Counted from the first letter of the stretch, positions 1-8,905 are shown. The stretch: DNA of 42,341 bases from Rhodospirillaceae bacterium (GCA_024638465.1 JAHEKF010000027.1:1-42341), one strand, 5' to 3'. Program-made: numbers and translations. The notes: a model not told the origin generated them from the sequence alone.

Positions 1-1192
1 GGCAAAGATTCAGCGAGGCGCCGAGAGTCAGCAAGTCCCTCGCCGTTTCATCGACTGCAAGATGATTCATGAACGACTTGCGCGAGTGGCCGACCAGCAC
101 GCGAAGCCCGTGACGGCGAAATTCACCGGCCCTGGCCATGAGCTGCATCGACTGAAGACTGTTCTTCCCGAAACCGATTCCGGGATCGAAGATGATCCTG
201 TCGAGATCCAGTCCGGCCGCATCCCAGGTGTCGAGCTGTGAGACGAGCCACTCGTCGACTTGTGCGAAACAGTCACGCTCAGGGGTCAGAATCCGATTGC
301 GCGCTGCCGGAAGTCCCAGACTATGCATCGCGACCCAGTCAGTGTTGCTATTCAGCGCCAGATCGATCATCTCGGGCGACTGCAATCCGCCAACATCGTT
401 GATGATGTCCACGCCCAGATCGAGCGCGTTCCTCGCGGTTTCCGCGTGATAGGTGTCAACGCTGATGAGCGGTCCCAGAACATTTTCGCGGCGACGTTCT
501 GTTAGCTGTCGAACGACTGGTTCAATGCGTCGCCATTCTTCTTCGGCGGTCAGAGCCCCGGCCCCGGGTCGCGTCGATTCTCCTCCGACGTCGATGATGT
601 GGACACCCGCCGTAAGCATTTCATCGATATAGGGTTGCGCCGTCGTCCACGTGTCGTGAAGACCTCCGTCTGAAAATGAATCCGGCGTGACGTTGACGAT
701 GCCCATCCACAGCGGCAAATTCTGCGCGAGTCGCTGCGACCAATCGAGCATCGATTTTCCTTCGCGGCCGGGAATTCCGAGCCGTGGCTCCAATGCGACC
801 AGCGGAGCGACTACAAAGCTTCTCTCATGCATGCCAGGGTGCGGTATTTTGAGATCGCGCTCGTCAATCCGATCGTCCCCCCAAAGCAAGATATCGATAT
901 CGATGGGGCGGGGTGCCCAGCGCTCACCATAACTGCGCCCGAACTCCACCTCGATATCTTTAATCGTTCGAAGTGCCCCTCGCGGTGACAGGTCCGTTGT
1001 TACTTCGGTGACGAGGTTTAGAAATGGCAGATTCCAGTCCGATGGCGCTCCAGCAGGAAGCATCGGCGGAGATTCGACGACCGGCGACACGCGTTTTGAA
1101 ACAATGCCTCGCCGTTCAAGCTGCTTCAGGGCACGTGCCAGATTCTGTTGCCGCTCGCCCAGGTTCGAGCCGAGCCCGAGAAAGATACTCAT
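1..1192 (-). CDS. folKP: Bifunctional HPPK-dihydropteroate synthase (FolK-FolP fusion), C-terminus beyond window
   Basis: The reading frame opens with ATG at 1192 and runs off the window's left edge, giving 397 residues without a stop. Residues 1-155 are 6-hydroxymethyl-7,8-dihydropterin pyrophosphokinase: the start GLGSNLGER and the signature RWAPRPIDIDILLW (91-104) are clear. From about residue 160 it continues in frame into dihydropteroate synthase, with NVTPDSFSDGG (167-177), DVGGESTRPGA (201-211), FDPGIGFGK and the GHSRK region near the cut end. It would catalyse two consecutive steps of folate synthesis in the cytoplasm: pyrophosphorylation of hydroxymethyl-dihydropterin and its condensation with p-aminobenzoate. 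Such fusions are known, for example in Francisella, but most gammaproteobacteria keep folK and folP separate. No clear ribosome site precedes the ATG. The missing part is probably short, as DHPS usually ends soon after the SRK loop. Confidence 0.95.
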   Translation of the reverse strand, partial: MSIFLGLGSNLGERQQNLARALKQLERRGIVSKRVSPVVESPPMLPAGAPSDWNLPFLNLVTEVTTDLSPRGALRTIKDIEVEFGRSYGERWAPRPIDIDILLWGDDRIDERDLKIPHPGMHERSFVVAPLVALEPRLGIPGREGKSMLDWSQRLAQNLPLWMGIVNVTPDSFSDGGLHDTWTTAQPYIDEMLTAGVHIIDVGGESTRPGAGALTAEEEWRRIEPVVRQLTERRRENVLGPLISVDTYHAETARNALDLGVDIINDVGGLQSPEMIDLALNSNTDWVAMHSLGLPAARNRILTPERDCFAQVDEWLVSQLDTWDAAGLDLDRIIFDPGIGFGKNSLQSMQLMARAGEFRRHGLRVLVGHSRKSFMNHLAVDETARDLLTLGASLNLC

Positions 1193-1387
1193 CGTCGTGG
1201 TCGCGAATCAGAACGTTTCATGCGGCGTATTCTCTCAGATGGCTCCCGCGAGGGAGCGGGAACGCAACTGGTGCGGATTTTATAGCGGTTGTCCGGTTAA
1301 AATTGCGATCGATGGCGTTCGCGCAGCAAGAATTTCGTCGCCAGCAGCAATGCACGGTGATCCATTAATTCATTACATGGAGGTAGT

Positions 1388-1669
1388 ATGAGCATCAGAT
1401 CAAGCGCTTTCAGTTTTATCGCGTGCCTGTTTGCACTGCAGGGAGCGCCCGGAATTGTGAGCGCTGCGCCGCAGCTGGACGCGAACTTTCAGCCGGATAC
1501 TGCCACCTGGGGTGCCTTCGTCGGGTTGTCGACTAGCGTCAGCTTGCCGCGTGGCCAGCCATTCACGGTCGGGGCGGACGGAACGCTGGCGTCCGTGGAG
1601 CTCTACCTGAGCCGTGATGCCAACGCCTCAGTGGCTGTTGGCCGCAAGGAGTCGCTCGTTAGGGTTTGA
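1388..1669 (+). CDS. Small exported protein, possibly a truncated PEP-CTERM-like N-terminus
   Basis: This 93-residue frame starts at an ATG preceded by a strong GGAGGT ribosome site. Residues 1-27 form a credible Sec signal peptide (hydrophobic stretch, then VSAAP). The following part, with QPFTVGADGTLASVELYLSR (about 58-77), resembles the start of the beta-sandwich domain common in exported PEP-CTERM-type proteins, but the frame stops soon after. I see no in-frame continuation and no sorting signal, so it may be the remnant of a longer gene broken near 1650. I do not recognise a specific family. A short exported protein in its own right is the alternative. Confidence 0.5.
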   Translation: MSIRSSAFSFIACLFALQGAPGIVSAAPQLDANFQPDTATWGAFVGLSTSVSLPRGQPFTVGADGTLASVELYLSRDANASVAVGRKESLVRV

Positions 1670-1733
1670 CTGCACGGCGAAGCGGACAACCGGAGCCTGA
1701 GCGGAGCTACCGGATATACAATACCGCCTGCTT

Positions 1734-1742
1734 GGGGGGGGG
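1734..1742 (+). repeat. Nine-G homopolymer at the ribosome site of the next gene
   Basis: A run of nine G residues lies directly upstream of the ATG at 1749 and forms part of its Shine-Dalgarno region (G-run, then GTGAGTA). Length change by slipped pairing would alter the spacing between ribosome site and start, or could be a sequencing artefact. It does not sit inside a reading frame. Confidence 0.6.
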
Positions 1743-1748
1743 TGAGTA

Positions 1749-2246
1749 ATGAACTCGGTTTCAGCCTTCGTGGCATTACTGTTAGGCGTCGGGGTGTTCG
1801 CAGCCGCATCGGCGGACGCTGAAAATACCGAATTTGGCGATCTATCCGCTTTGAACCGGGGCGAGGTGACCGGCACTCTCCGGTTGCGTCCAAGCCGGCG
1901 CGCGGAGCTGCAATCGTCACAGGAGCGATGTTCGGTCAGTCATCAAGGCCGCTATCGGGACGGTCGCTACCGGCAGGCGGGAGTTCGATTCTTCGAGTTC
2001 GAGATCCTCATCAAGAGCAACTGCAGGTCAACCCTGATGAAGTGCCTCGTTCAGTACCGTACGCTGATCTTCGGGCGATCTCATGCCGGCAACCAGACCA
2101 CGACCGCCAGGGCACCGTGGTGGGAGTCATCGCTGCAAACTGTGACCTTGAGGCCTGGTGAAACGATCGAGACGCGTCCGCTGGGTCCTACGCGCCGCAA
2201 CGCGGGTGAGTACGAAATAGATTGCGCTCGCATCGGTAGCGCCTGA
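1749..2246 (+). CDS. Exported protein of unknown function
   Basis: A 165-residue protein with a clean signal peptide: hydrophobic residues 5-19, then a likely cleavage after ASADA (about 20-24). The mature part is basic and carries four cysteines, in ERCSV, KSNC, MKCLV and the C-terminal DCARI, so disulfides in the periplasm are plausible. I do not recognise a family. Translation is supported by the G-rich ribosome site just upstream. It follows the possibly truncated exported gene by 79 bases, and the two may share a transcript. Confidence 0.6.
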   Translation: MNSVSAFVALLLGVGVFAAASADAENTEFGDLSALNRGEVTGTLRLRPSRRAELQSSQERCSVSHQGRYRDGRYRQAGVRFFEFEILIKSNCRSTLMKCLVQYRTLIFGRSHAGNQTTTARAPWWESSLQTVTLRPGETIETRPLGPTRRNAGEYEIDCARIGSA

Positions 2247-2569
2247 ATCCGCGAAAGGCAAACAAGGGGGGCAGCGAACGCGTTCCACGCAGCAGCCGTT
2301 TCTGTGTCACCGCGATTCGAAATCGTAGAGCGGCAACCGGTCCCATGAGGGACGCGGCGCGTCGGGTATCGGACGCTTTCCTTCGTCGGCTACAATCGAC
2401 AGTCGAGCCGAATATTCAGCAAAGTAAAGCTGACTTGATTCGCAGATATTCGGGTATCGCATAGCTTGGCGTTTCGCCGGAGGCATATCGGTCAATACCG
2501 GGCTGCCGGCCGATCATTACCGACCAAGCGCACAGTGTAAATTAGCGGGACCGAAGGGAGTTTACGCCG
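2247..2569. other. Intergenic stretch before the MscS-type gene
   Basis: No convincing gene lies in these 323 bases. A 62-codon frame on the minus strand (2307-2495) has no ribosome site and no recognisable content. The right end holds the ribosome site AAGGGAG (2554-2560), nine bases before the ATG at 2570. No confident promoter is visible. Confidence 0.5.
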
Positions 2570-3898
2570 ATGTCGATTCTTCTCGAGCAAATTCGTCAAT
2601 GGGGGCTTGACGCGTGGCGAACGCTCGAGAGCTGGTTCGGTAGTCCGGAATTTTATGGGCAACTTGCGGCGATCGCGCTGTCGATAGCGATCGCGTTTCT
2701 GTTGTCCGCCCTGATTAATTCGCGTAGCTCCCGTGCCGGAGAGCCGCGCGACGATGGGGCCTTCTTCAAGTTTCGATCTTTACTGTATCGACTATCAGCG
2801 TTGGTGTTTCCGCTGCTGATTTTCCTGACTCTGTCTGCGGCGATCGAGATTTCAGATTCAGTAATTTCGCAGAGCTGGCTTATCAGGAGTGCACAGGGAC
2901 TCGCGGTTGTCTTGTTGCTCTACATGATTGCGACCCGCTTTGTTCGCAATGCGTTCGTAAGTTCGCTGATAATGTGGCTGGGAATCCCCATCGCTACGCT
3001 ACAAGTTTTCGGATTGCTTGACAGCGTTACAGCTTATCTCGACACCATTTCCTTGACGGCGGGCAATATCCGTTTGTCGCTTCTGGGCGTGTCGCGAACC
3101 GTTTTATTCGGTGCTCTTCTGTTTTGGCTCGGAAGAGCGTCAAACGCCGCAGGAAAACGCGTCATTCGCAACCAACAGAAGCTGGATCCGGGAACGCGCG
3201 AAGTTTTCGCGAAGCTGTTCGAGATCGCACTGTACGTTATCGTTTTCCTGCTGTTGCTGCAGATCATGGGAATCAATCTCACAGCGCTGGCCGTTTTCGG
3301 GGGCGCTTTGGGCGTCGGACTGGGCTTCGGGTTGCAGCAAATCGCTTCGAATTTCGTTTCCGGGATAATCATTCTGCTCGATCGGTCGGTGACTATCGGT
3401 GACTTTATCGAACTGGAAGATGGGCGATCCGGCACACTGCGTGAGCTCAATATGCGGTTCGGCGTTCTGGAGACCTATGACGGGAAGGATGTGATGGTGC
3501 CGAACGAACTGTTTATCACTTCCTCCTATACCAACTGGACACATAAAGATCCTCTGCAGCGTTACTCTCTGGAATTCCAGGTCGCGTACGCGACCGATCT
3601 GGACCTCTTATTCGACAATATTCGTCAGCTGTGTGCGGAGCATCCGAGTGTGCTTAGCGGCGATGATCTTCCGATTGAGATACGGCCGGATGCCGAGATC
3701 GCGGGGTTCGGAGACTCAGGCATCGATATCCTGGTTGAGTTCTGGATGGAGGGCGTTGATGATGGAAAGAATCGTGTAGGCGCGGACTTGTTTCACTCCA
3801 TATGGCGCTCGATCCAGGAGCATGGAATGCAGATTCCGTTCCCACAACGCGAAGTCCGGATTCTTGGGGACAATGCTACCGAGATACGCAGGGACTAG
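2570..3898 (+). CDS. MscS-family mechanosensitive ion channel
   Basis: A 442-residue inner-membrane protein with about five to six hydrophobic segments in the first 260 residues, then the MscS core. The pore-lining helix is seen as the Gly/Ala-rich stretch GGALGVGLGFGLQQIASNF at about residues 243-261, followed by IIILLDRSVTIGDFIEL, which leads into the beta domain. The motif DVMVPNELFITSSYTNW (about 305-321) matches the conserved N-[ED]-x-(3)-S region of the family. Such channels open under membrane tension and release solutes on osmotic downshift. E. coli MscS has 286 residues, so this is a longer type with extra N-terminal membrane helices. It is monocistronic, with a good ribosome site at 2554-2560. 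Confidence 0.93.
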   Translation: MSILLEQIRQWGLDAWRTLESWFGSPEFYGQLAAIALSIAIAFLLSALINSRSSRAGEPRDDGAFFKFRSLLYRLSALVFPLLIFLTLSAAIEISDSVISQSWLIRSAQGLAVVLLLYMIATRFVRNAFVSSLIMWLGIPIATLQVFGLLDSVTAYLDTISLTAGNIRLSLLGVSRTVLFGALLFWLGRASNAAGKRVIRNQQKLDPGTREVFAKLFEIALYVIVFLLLLQIMGINLTALAVFGGALGVGLGFGLQQIASNFVSGIIILLDRSVTIGDFIELEDGRSGTLRELNMRFGVLETYDGKDVMVPNELFITSSYTNWTHKDPLQRYSLEFQVAYATDLDLLFDNIRQLCAEHPSVLSGDDLPIEIRPDAEIAGFGDSGIDILVEFWMEGVDDGKNRVGADLFHSIWRSIQEHGMQIPFPQREVRILGDNATEIRRD

Positions 3899-4010
3899 CG
3901 GTCAGGTTTCGACTGAGCGACATGGCCGTGTTTGCGGTATTCATCGGTATCGCCGCAACCCGAGACTGAATATTCGCGCCTTCCGCGTTCATCCTTAACA
4001 GGCTGCTCGG

Positions 4011-4556
4011 CTACAGCAGATTCATCATTCGGTGCTTGTAGACTTCTTTCAGCAACGAAATACAGGTGACTCCGACCAGAACGACGACAATTGAGTGCAG
4101 GTCCCAGGAGTTCAGCACGAAACCCAGCGCCACGGCAGCCGCAGGCGGATGCTCCGTATCCGTAATCACCATCAGGAACATCGCGAGACCCGTGGCTATC
4201 GCAGCTCCGCTTACGACTACGAGTCTTTCCATTCCGACGCCATGTTCTAGCTGAAACCAGCCGACCGAGACCGATACGAGTACGCCAACCAGTGTTCCGA
4301 TCACGTAGCCGCCTATCAAATATCTCGGCTTCGATGATTCGATGTGTGGCATAGTAAAGGAGATAAATGCGGACGCGCCCAGAGACGCGATCAGGACTGT
4401 TTGGGTGAGTACGTTCAGAACGACGAGTACCACGAAAATAAATGTCGTTGCCGCGACGCACTGGGCAATATAACGCAAGTAGTTGCGTCTGAACTTGGGA
4501 TCCAGGATTCGATAGGCCTTCGAAGCCCGATTCTCAACGGCGGCAGTTTCGCGCAC
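4011..4556 (-). CDS. HPP-family integral membrane protein
   Basis: A 181-residue protein with about four transmembrane segments (roughly residues 27-48, 55-70, 82-100, 110-130) and a last hydrophobic stretch near 150-168. The family motif is present as TDTEHPPAAAVALG (about 131-144), whose HPP triplet gives the family its name. Some cyanobacterial HPP proteins have been linked to chloroplast-type nitrite transport; the function of this one is unknown. The start shown is a GTG. Convergent with the MscS gene and divergent from the hydrolase at 4647. Confidence 0.85.
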   Translation of the reverse strand: MRETAAVENRASKAYRILDPKFRRNYLRYIAQCVAATTFIFVVLVVLNVLTQTVLIASLGASAFISFTMPHIESSKPRYLIGGYVIGTLVGVLVSVSVGWFQLEHGVGMERLVVVSGAAIATGLAMFLMVITDTEHPPAAAVALGFVLNSWDLHSIVVVLVGVTCISLLKEVYKHRMMNLL

Positions 4557-4613
4557 GAGAGCTTTCTTTTCGGTCTAACCAATAGTTTTATCGGCGCTAT
4601 CAGGGACTTCTTT

Positions 4614-4642
4614 AGGCATTAGCGGATTTTTTCAGGCATTAG
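4614..4642. repeat. Two direct copies of AGGCATTAG, 20 bp apart
   Basis: The 9-mer AGGCATTAG occurs at 4614-4622 and again at 4634-4642 in the 90-bp space between the divergent HPP gene and the MBL gene. A 20-bp phase (about two helical turns) in a divergent promoter region would suit a regulator-binding site. The second copy overlaps the ribosome-site position of the gene at 4647. Chance duplication cannot be excluded. Confidence 0.4.
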
Positions 4643-4646
4643 GGCG

Positions 4647-5609
4647 ATGAATCGACAGCGTATTTTTATCGGATTGGCGCTCCTCGCTATATTGACCTTC
4701 CATACCGTTGTTGCGCAGAGCCCCAGCGACGAAAGTCCCCGGTTGGTTCAGCTTACGGATAGTGTATTTCGCGTCGTGCATCGGCCGATGGCTGCAAATA
4801 CTTCCGTTGTCGTCACGGATGAAGGAATAGTCGTAATAGACGCCACGTGCCGCGGTCAAGGTAACCCGGAGTGGCTGAAATCCGAGCTAGACCGGCGATA
4901 CGACGTTCCGGTCAAGTACGTTATTTTGAGTCATGATCATTCCGATCACATCTGTGGCTTGCAGGTTTTTGACGACACCGCGACCACCGTATCGCATACA
5001 AATACGCGGAAGCACATCGTCAGGGAAGGGCGGAATACTTCGGTGCCGGACATCGTTTTCGATCAGGAGATGGAGATACATCTCGGCGGAACGACGTTGT
5101 TTCTGTATTACTTCGGGCATACACACAGCAATAATCTCATCCAGATCCACATCCCGGAAGAGCGAGTTCTCATCGCGCCGGATTTGGCATGGGGAGAGAC
5201 TGAGAAGGCGTTGGTGTTTCCGGACTTTCGTGATGCGCATGTCGAAAATTTGATCGATACGCTGGGCGTGTTATCAAAGCTGGACGATGTCGATATCGTA
5301 GTCCCCGGGCACATGGGGCCGACCACGCAACAGAGCTTTATTCACTTCCGCGACTATGTGATGACGCTCCAGGAACGTGTCCTGGCGGAGCTTGTCGAGG
5401 GCGCTACGATAGAGCAGATACTCGAGCGAGTCACAATGGACGACTACTCAGACTACGAAAATTATGATTTGTGGCTACATTCGAACGTGATTTCGATGTG
5501 GGACAATATGTATCGCTGGCGCGAGCCGGCTTTTAACGACGCACCGGGTAACTACCAGGATGCGTACCCGATAGGATTTCCGATCGGCGACTATGAGCGT
5601 CCCGAATAG
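4647..5609 (+). CDS. Exported metallo-beta-lactamase-fold hydrolase
   Basis: 320 residues with a Sec signal peptide (hydrophobic 7-22, cleavage near VVAQS). The MBL zinc motif is H96-D-H98-S-D100-H101, followed by GHTH (157-160), the bridging Asp in APDL (about 179) and the last histidine in VPGHMGP (222). All ligands of a binuclear zinc site are present. It should act in the periplasm on an unknown substrate. The family covers lactonases, beta-lactamases, quinohemoprotein-associated hydrolases and sulfatases, and nothing here fixes the activity. It lies 59 bases upstream of the exported methyltransferase-like gene and probably shares its transcript. A second, distinct exported MBL protein lies at 19782. 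Confidence 0.9.
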   Translation: MNRQRIFIGLALLAILTFHTVVAQSPSDESPRLVQLTDSVFRVVHRPMAANTSVVVTDEGIVVIDATCRGQGNPEWLKSELDRRYDVPVKYVILSHDHSDHICGLQVFDDTATTVSHTNTRKHIVREGRNTSVPDIVFDQEMEIHLGGTTLFLYYFGHTHSNNLIQIHIPEERVLIAPDLAWGETEKALVFPDFRDAHVENLIDTLGVLSKLDDVDIVVPGHMGPTTQQSFIHFRDYVMTLQERVLAELVEGATIEQILERVTMDDYSDYENYDLWLHSNVISMWDNMYRWREPAFNDAPGNYQDAYPIGFPIGDYERPE

Positions 5610-5668
5610 CCGCTCTTTGCCAATATTAATTTCGGCTTCGGCCCAGGAACAACGGAAGAGGAAGCATC

Positions 5669-6436
5669 ATGCGATTGAAAATCGGTATTGCCGCGGCAAG
5701 CGGACTTGTCTTCGGCGCAACTCTGGCTATGGCGCAAGACGCCTATATGGTCCCGGCGGATGCGCCGGCCCATATTCGACGCGCCGTCGAATCGGATGCG
5801 CGAACTGAAGAACAGCGCGCGAGGGATTCACTACGTAAGCCGACAGAAATATTGATGCTCGCCGGTGTTGCTGAGGGCGACTACGTGATCGAATTCGCGG
5901 CACTCGGACATTACTATACGACGCTACTCGTCGATGCAGTCGGCGCCGCCGGTCACGTAGAAATGGTCGATATGCCCTGGACCGATCGTTTCGGCGGCGA
6001 GCCTGCCCGGGCGTTTGCTGCCGGGCACGACAACGCGACGTTTACACAGGTCCACTACAATGAAATGGATTTACCGGACAACGTCGATGTCGTCACGATG
6101 GTGCTTTTCTATCACGATCTGACTCGCGAATCGGCTGACCAAAGCGTGGATACCGCCGATATGAATGCGCGGGTTTTCTCAGCGCTCAAGCCTGGCGGGA
6201 CATACCTCATTGTCGACCATAAAGCCGAGGACAACTCCGGCTGGCGCGACGCGACCACGCTGCACCGTATCGATGCGCAGACGATTATCGACGAGGTCAC
6301 AGCCGCTGGATTCGAGCTGTCGGTAAACAGCGACATACTTGCCAACGCTGCTGATGACCGCACGCTCAACATGCGCGATGACGCAATACGCGGCCGCACC
6401 GACCGGGCCGTGCTGCTATTCCGTAAGCCGATGTAG
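5669..6436 (+). CDS. Exported class I methyltransferase-like protein with degenerate SAM motif
   Basis: 255 residues with signal peptide MRLKIG...LAMAQD (1-23) and a good AGAGGAAG ribosome site. The rest matches the predicted methyltransferase group COG4798: an R-x2-AV...R-x5-DSLRKP lead-in, a motif I position at DYVIEFAALGHYYT (71-84), FYHDLTRE in the middle and the FSALKPGGTYLIVDH strand. In ordinary SAM enzymes motif I is glycine-rich; here only one glycine remains (EFAALG). A SAM-dependent enzyme exported by Sec is unusual because SAM is cytoplasmic, so the protein may have lost methyl transfer. Gene order with the upstream MBL hydrolase suggests a common envelope role. Confidence 0.85.
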   Translation: MRLKIGIAAASGLVFGATLAMAQDAYMVPADAPAHIRRAVESDARTEEQRARDSLRKPTEILMLAGVAEGDYVIEFAALGHYYTTLLVDAVGAAGHVEMVDMPWTDRFGGEPARAFAAGHDNATFTQVHYNEMDLPDNVDVVTMVLFYHDLTRESADQSVDTADMNARVFSALKPGGTYLIVDHKAEDNSGWRDATTLHRIDAQTIIDEVTAAGFELSVNSDILANAADDRTLNMRDDAIRGRTDRAVLLFRKPM

Positions 6437-6572
6437 TCTGCGGCACGCGGTTACCGGCGGCAGTTTGACCATCGTCAACGGACGCAATAGATTAATTTCA
6501 GAAAGAAATCGCTCTGCGGCTTGAAACCGGGAAGACCGGGCCCGAGCAGAATAGAACAAGGGAGAGCACCAA

Positions 6573-7802
6573 ATGAGTAATGAGAATCTTACGATGTCGA
6601 CGCAATGGCGCTCCGTGCGCACTGCGATACTCGCGATCGGTGGACTGACGGTGCTTGTTGCGGGCTCGATGCTGCAAGCGCAGGTCGTCGAAGGACAGGC
6701 CGTAGACGCGAACGGCGCACCCTTGTACCGCGTGGACCCCTTCTGGCCAAAGTCGCTCCCCAACAACTGGAGCATGCAGCAAGTGACCGGTATAGGCGTC
6801 GATGACCAGGACATCGTCTGGTTCCTGAATCGACCGAATGCGCCCGATCCGCTCGAGATCATCGCCGAGAGCGATCCGCGCGCGGTGCTCTGCTGCGTGC
6901 TCGGTCCTCAGATCATCGCAGTGGATCAGGGCGGCGACGTCGTACACGCGTGGGGCGGACCCGATTACGAGGGCTGGCCGGCCGGGCTGCAGACGGTGAT
7001 ACCGGACAGCCAGGGCTTCGTCTGGGTCGGCGGTACCAGGGCGCAGGAAAGCATTCAGAAATTCACTCGCGATGGCGAACTCGTCTGGGATTTCGGCCAT
7101 CGCGTCCCTCAAGGGGTACAGTGGCAAGAGAACAACCAGGAAGTCGATAACTTCGCTCAGAAGGGCCGGTTTCAGATCGATGAGGTGGAGAACGAGATCT
7201 ACATCATCGACCAGAAACGCGTCGTTGTATTCGACGCTTCAAGTGGCGACTTCAAGCGCGGCTGGGGCGGCCATGGCATGCCGTTGAGCGATATCACCAA
7301 CGAGCCGATTCCGGGCTACGAGTGGGACGGTGGGCCACCTCCCGAAGAGGAGAACTTCGTTCCTGCGATGCATTTCGTCGAGATCTCGAACGACGGATTG
7401 GTCTACATCGGAGAGCGGGGTCAGAACCGTATCCAGGTGTTCACGAAGGCGGGCGAATGGCAGCAGGACATCTATGTCAGTCCTAATACACCGTCTCAAC
7501 GCACCTGTGGCAGCCTCGACTGGATGCCGGGACCCTGCGGCACGATGTACAAGATGGTGATCTCCGTAGATCCGGAGCAGAAGTACCTGTTTGTTGCTGA
7601 TGCGGCGAACAACGTGATCTGGTCCGTCGATCGCCGTAGCGGCGAGACGCTCGGTCATTTCAGCCGCCCGGGCCGGCTGGCCGGCGAACTGAATTTCCCG
7701 AACGCCATCTCGATGGACTCGAAGGGCAACATCTATACCGGCGAAGTCAGCAACGGCAAACGGATTCAGAAGTTTGTGCCCGTAATGGCCGTTGGCCGTT
7801 AG
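6573..7802 (+). CDS. Exported NHL-repeat beta-propeller protein
   Basis: 409 residues with an N-terminal membrane or signal segment (about 19-37, ending MLQAQ). NHL-type blades are seen as repeated hydrophobic-aspartate patterns: VTGIGVDDQDIVWFLNR, VIPDSQGFVWVGG, KFTRDGELVWDFG, VYIGERGQNRIQVFTKAGEW, LFVADAANNVIWSVD and FPNAISMDSKGNIYTGEV. This architecture resembles bacterial relatives of peptidyl-amidoglycolate lyase and other six-bladed propellers. No catalytic assignment can be made. Ribosome site GGGAGAG lies eight bases before the ATG at 6573; a second ATG at 6594 would give a shorter, more typical signal peptide. It is followed by a convergent DUF6152 gene. Confidence 0.85.
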   Translation: MSNENLTMSTQWRSVRTAILAIGGLTVLVAGSMLQAQVVEGQAVDANGAPLYRVDPFWPKSLPNNWSMQQVTGIGVDDQDIVWFLNRPNAPDPLEIIAESDPRAVLCCVLGPQIIAVDQGGDVVHAWGGPDYEGWPAGLQTVIPDSQGFVWVGGTRAQESIQKFTRDGELVWDFGHRVPQGVQWQENNQEVDNFAQKGRFQIDEVENEIYIIDQKRVVVFDASSGDFKRGWGGHGMPLSDITNEPIPGYEWDGGPPPEEENFVPAMHFVEISNDGLVYIGERGQNRIQVFTKAGEWQQDIYVSPNTPSQRTCGSLDWMPGPCGTMYKMVISVDPEQKYLFVADAANNVIWSVDRRSGETLGHFSRPGRLAGELNFPNAISMDSKGNIYTGEVSNGKRIQKFVPVMAVGR

Positions 7803-7888
7803 GAAAACGGGAGACAGGCGGGTTGCGCCCGAATTCGTTCAACGGGCGTTGAACGGGCTTCCTGCCGTCGCGATATCAGGCTCGCGTT

Positions 7889-8905
7889 CTACGGGGCAAG
7901 GAAACGCCGCGTTGCTTCCGGATCGCAGTCGAATGGCTCCATCTGCACATGCGGTGAGTAGACGAGTTCGCGCGAATGCTTCATTTGTCCGACGAGATAC
8001 TCGGGATCCTCCAGCATAAATTCGACGGCGATTCGTGCGCCGTCCTGGATTAGCCGGTATCGCTCTACGACGTGTTTTTGCCCGCCGGAGGGTACGCCGA
8101 TCTGGTACGGCGAGCGATGATCCAGAAAGTTGGTCGTGTCGACGACCAGCGTATCGCCTTCCCAGTGACCGACGGAGTGGCCTGGGAGGAAGCGAACGCT
8201 CGCATCCGGGTGTTCCCGGCCATCCATGTATACGGTTCGCACCTCATCCCAGTACTGGCTGCGAATCACGACTGTACCGTTGGCTTCGTTGAGCTGAATC
8301 TGAAGCGGATAGCGGGTACTCGACACGATCATGCCAGGGGATGGCCGGCCGATACACTGAGCCTCCGGGTTCTCCGGCGAAAGCGGGTCGTAGGCATCGC
8401 GCGCAGCTTGTCCTTTCTCGCTGAGCTCGAGTTGAGCGAGAAAGAATCCGTCGATACCGCCCGGATAAGCGACCTGCTCCGACGCCCTGGACAGCCAGAT
8501 GCCCTCCAGTGAGGTCGCTCTGGCAGTTGGGTCCGGTTCATAGATGCCCGCAGCGGCGATAGTCTCACGCGGTGTTTCGACCGCCTGGACTATGCCATAG
8601 GGTCGCCCACCGATCGCTGGATGCGCTTCGACCGAGACGCGGTCGCCGGCGGCCAACGTGTCACGTGACCAGCCTCGTCGCGATAATCCGAGTGCCGAAC
8701 CCATCTGCAGTGACCATTCGGCGACTTCGCCGTTCGTATTCGGGACCTCAATCAAGAAGTAAGCATGCGGATTGCGAAAGTGGAATTCTGTGACCGTGCC
8801 TTCGAGAACGACACTCGAGTTCATGTCGATACCGGCGTCGCTGTGGTGGCCCAGGGCGGGAGCCGTCGGCACCACGGCAGCCATCAGGATCGTCGCATAT
8901 TTCAC
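7889..8905 (-). CDS. Exported DUF6152 protein with extended C-terminal domain
   Basis: 338 residues starting with GTG behind a GGGGGAAG ribosome site. Signal peptide residues 1-19 end in ALGHHSD; the HHS immediately after cleavage is typical of DUF6152. The domain continues as VLEGTVTEFHFRNPHAYFLIEV, a tryptophan-containing strand, GWSRDTLAAGDRVSVEAHPA (residues about 34-105). The second half (about 130-330) resembles the whole protein at 8949-9857: both carry PEAQCIGRPSPGM or RCEPLGFPRM-type segments, a V-x2-D-GREH/GREVP element, G-HWEGDTLVV or GEWTDDFTLVV, and a closing FDCDP or MYCSP segment. So this is a DUF6152-plus-partner fusion, while 8949 and 9907 encode similar parts separately. Function unknown; periplasmic. 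Confidence 0.85.
   Translation of the reverse strand: MKYATILMAAVVPTAPALGHHSDAGIDMNSSVVLEGTVTEFHFRNPHAYFLIEVPNTNGEVAEWSLQMGSALGLSRRGWSRDTLAAGDRVSVEAHPAIGGRPYGIVQAVETPRETIAAAGIYEPDPTARATSLEGIWLSRASEQVAYPGGIDGFFLAQLELSEKGQAARDAYDPLSPENPEAQCIGRPSPGMIVSSTRYPLQIQLNEANGTVVIRSQYWDEVRTVYMDGREHPDASVRFLPGHSVGHWEGDTLVVDTTNFLDHRSPYQIGVPSGGQKHVVERYRLIQDGARIAVEFMLEDPEYLVGQMKHSRELVYSPHVQMEPFDCDPEATRRFLAP

Noticed and set aside
3895-4461. 188-codon open frame on the minus strand
   Set aside because: It overlaps the HPP gene in another frame, is very Arg/Ser-rich and has no domain; the HPP frame has membrane segments and the family motif.
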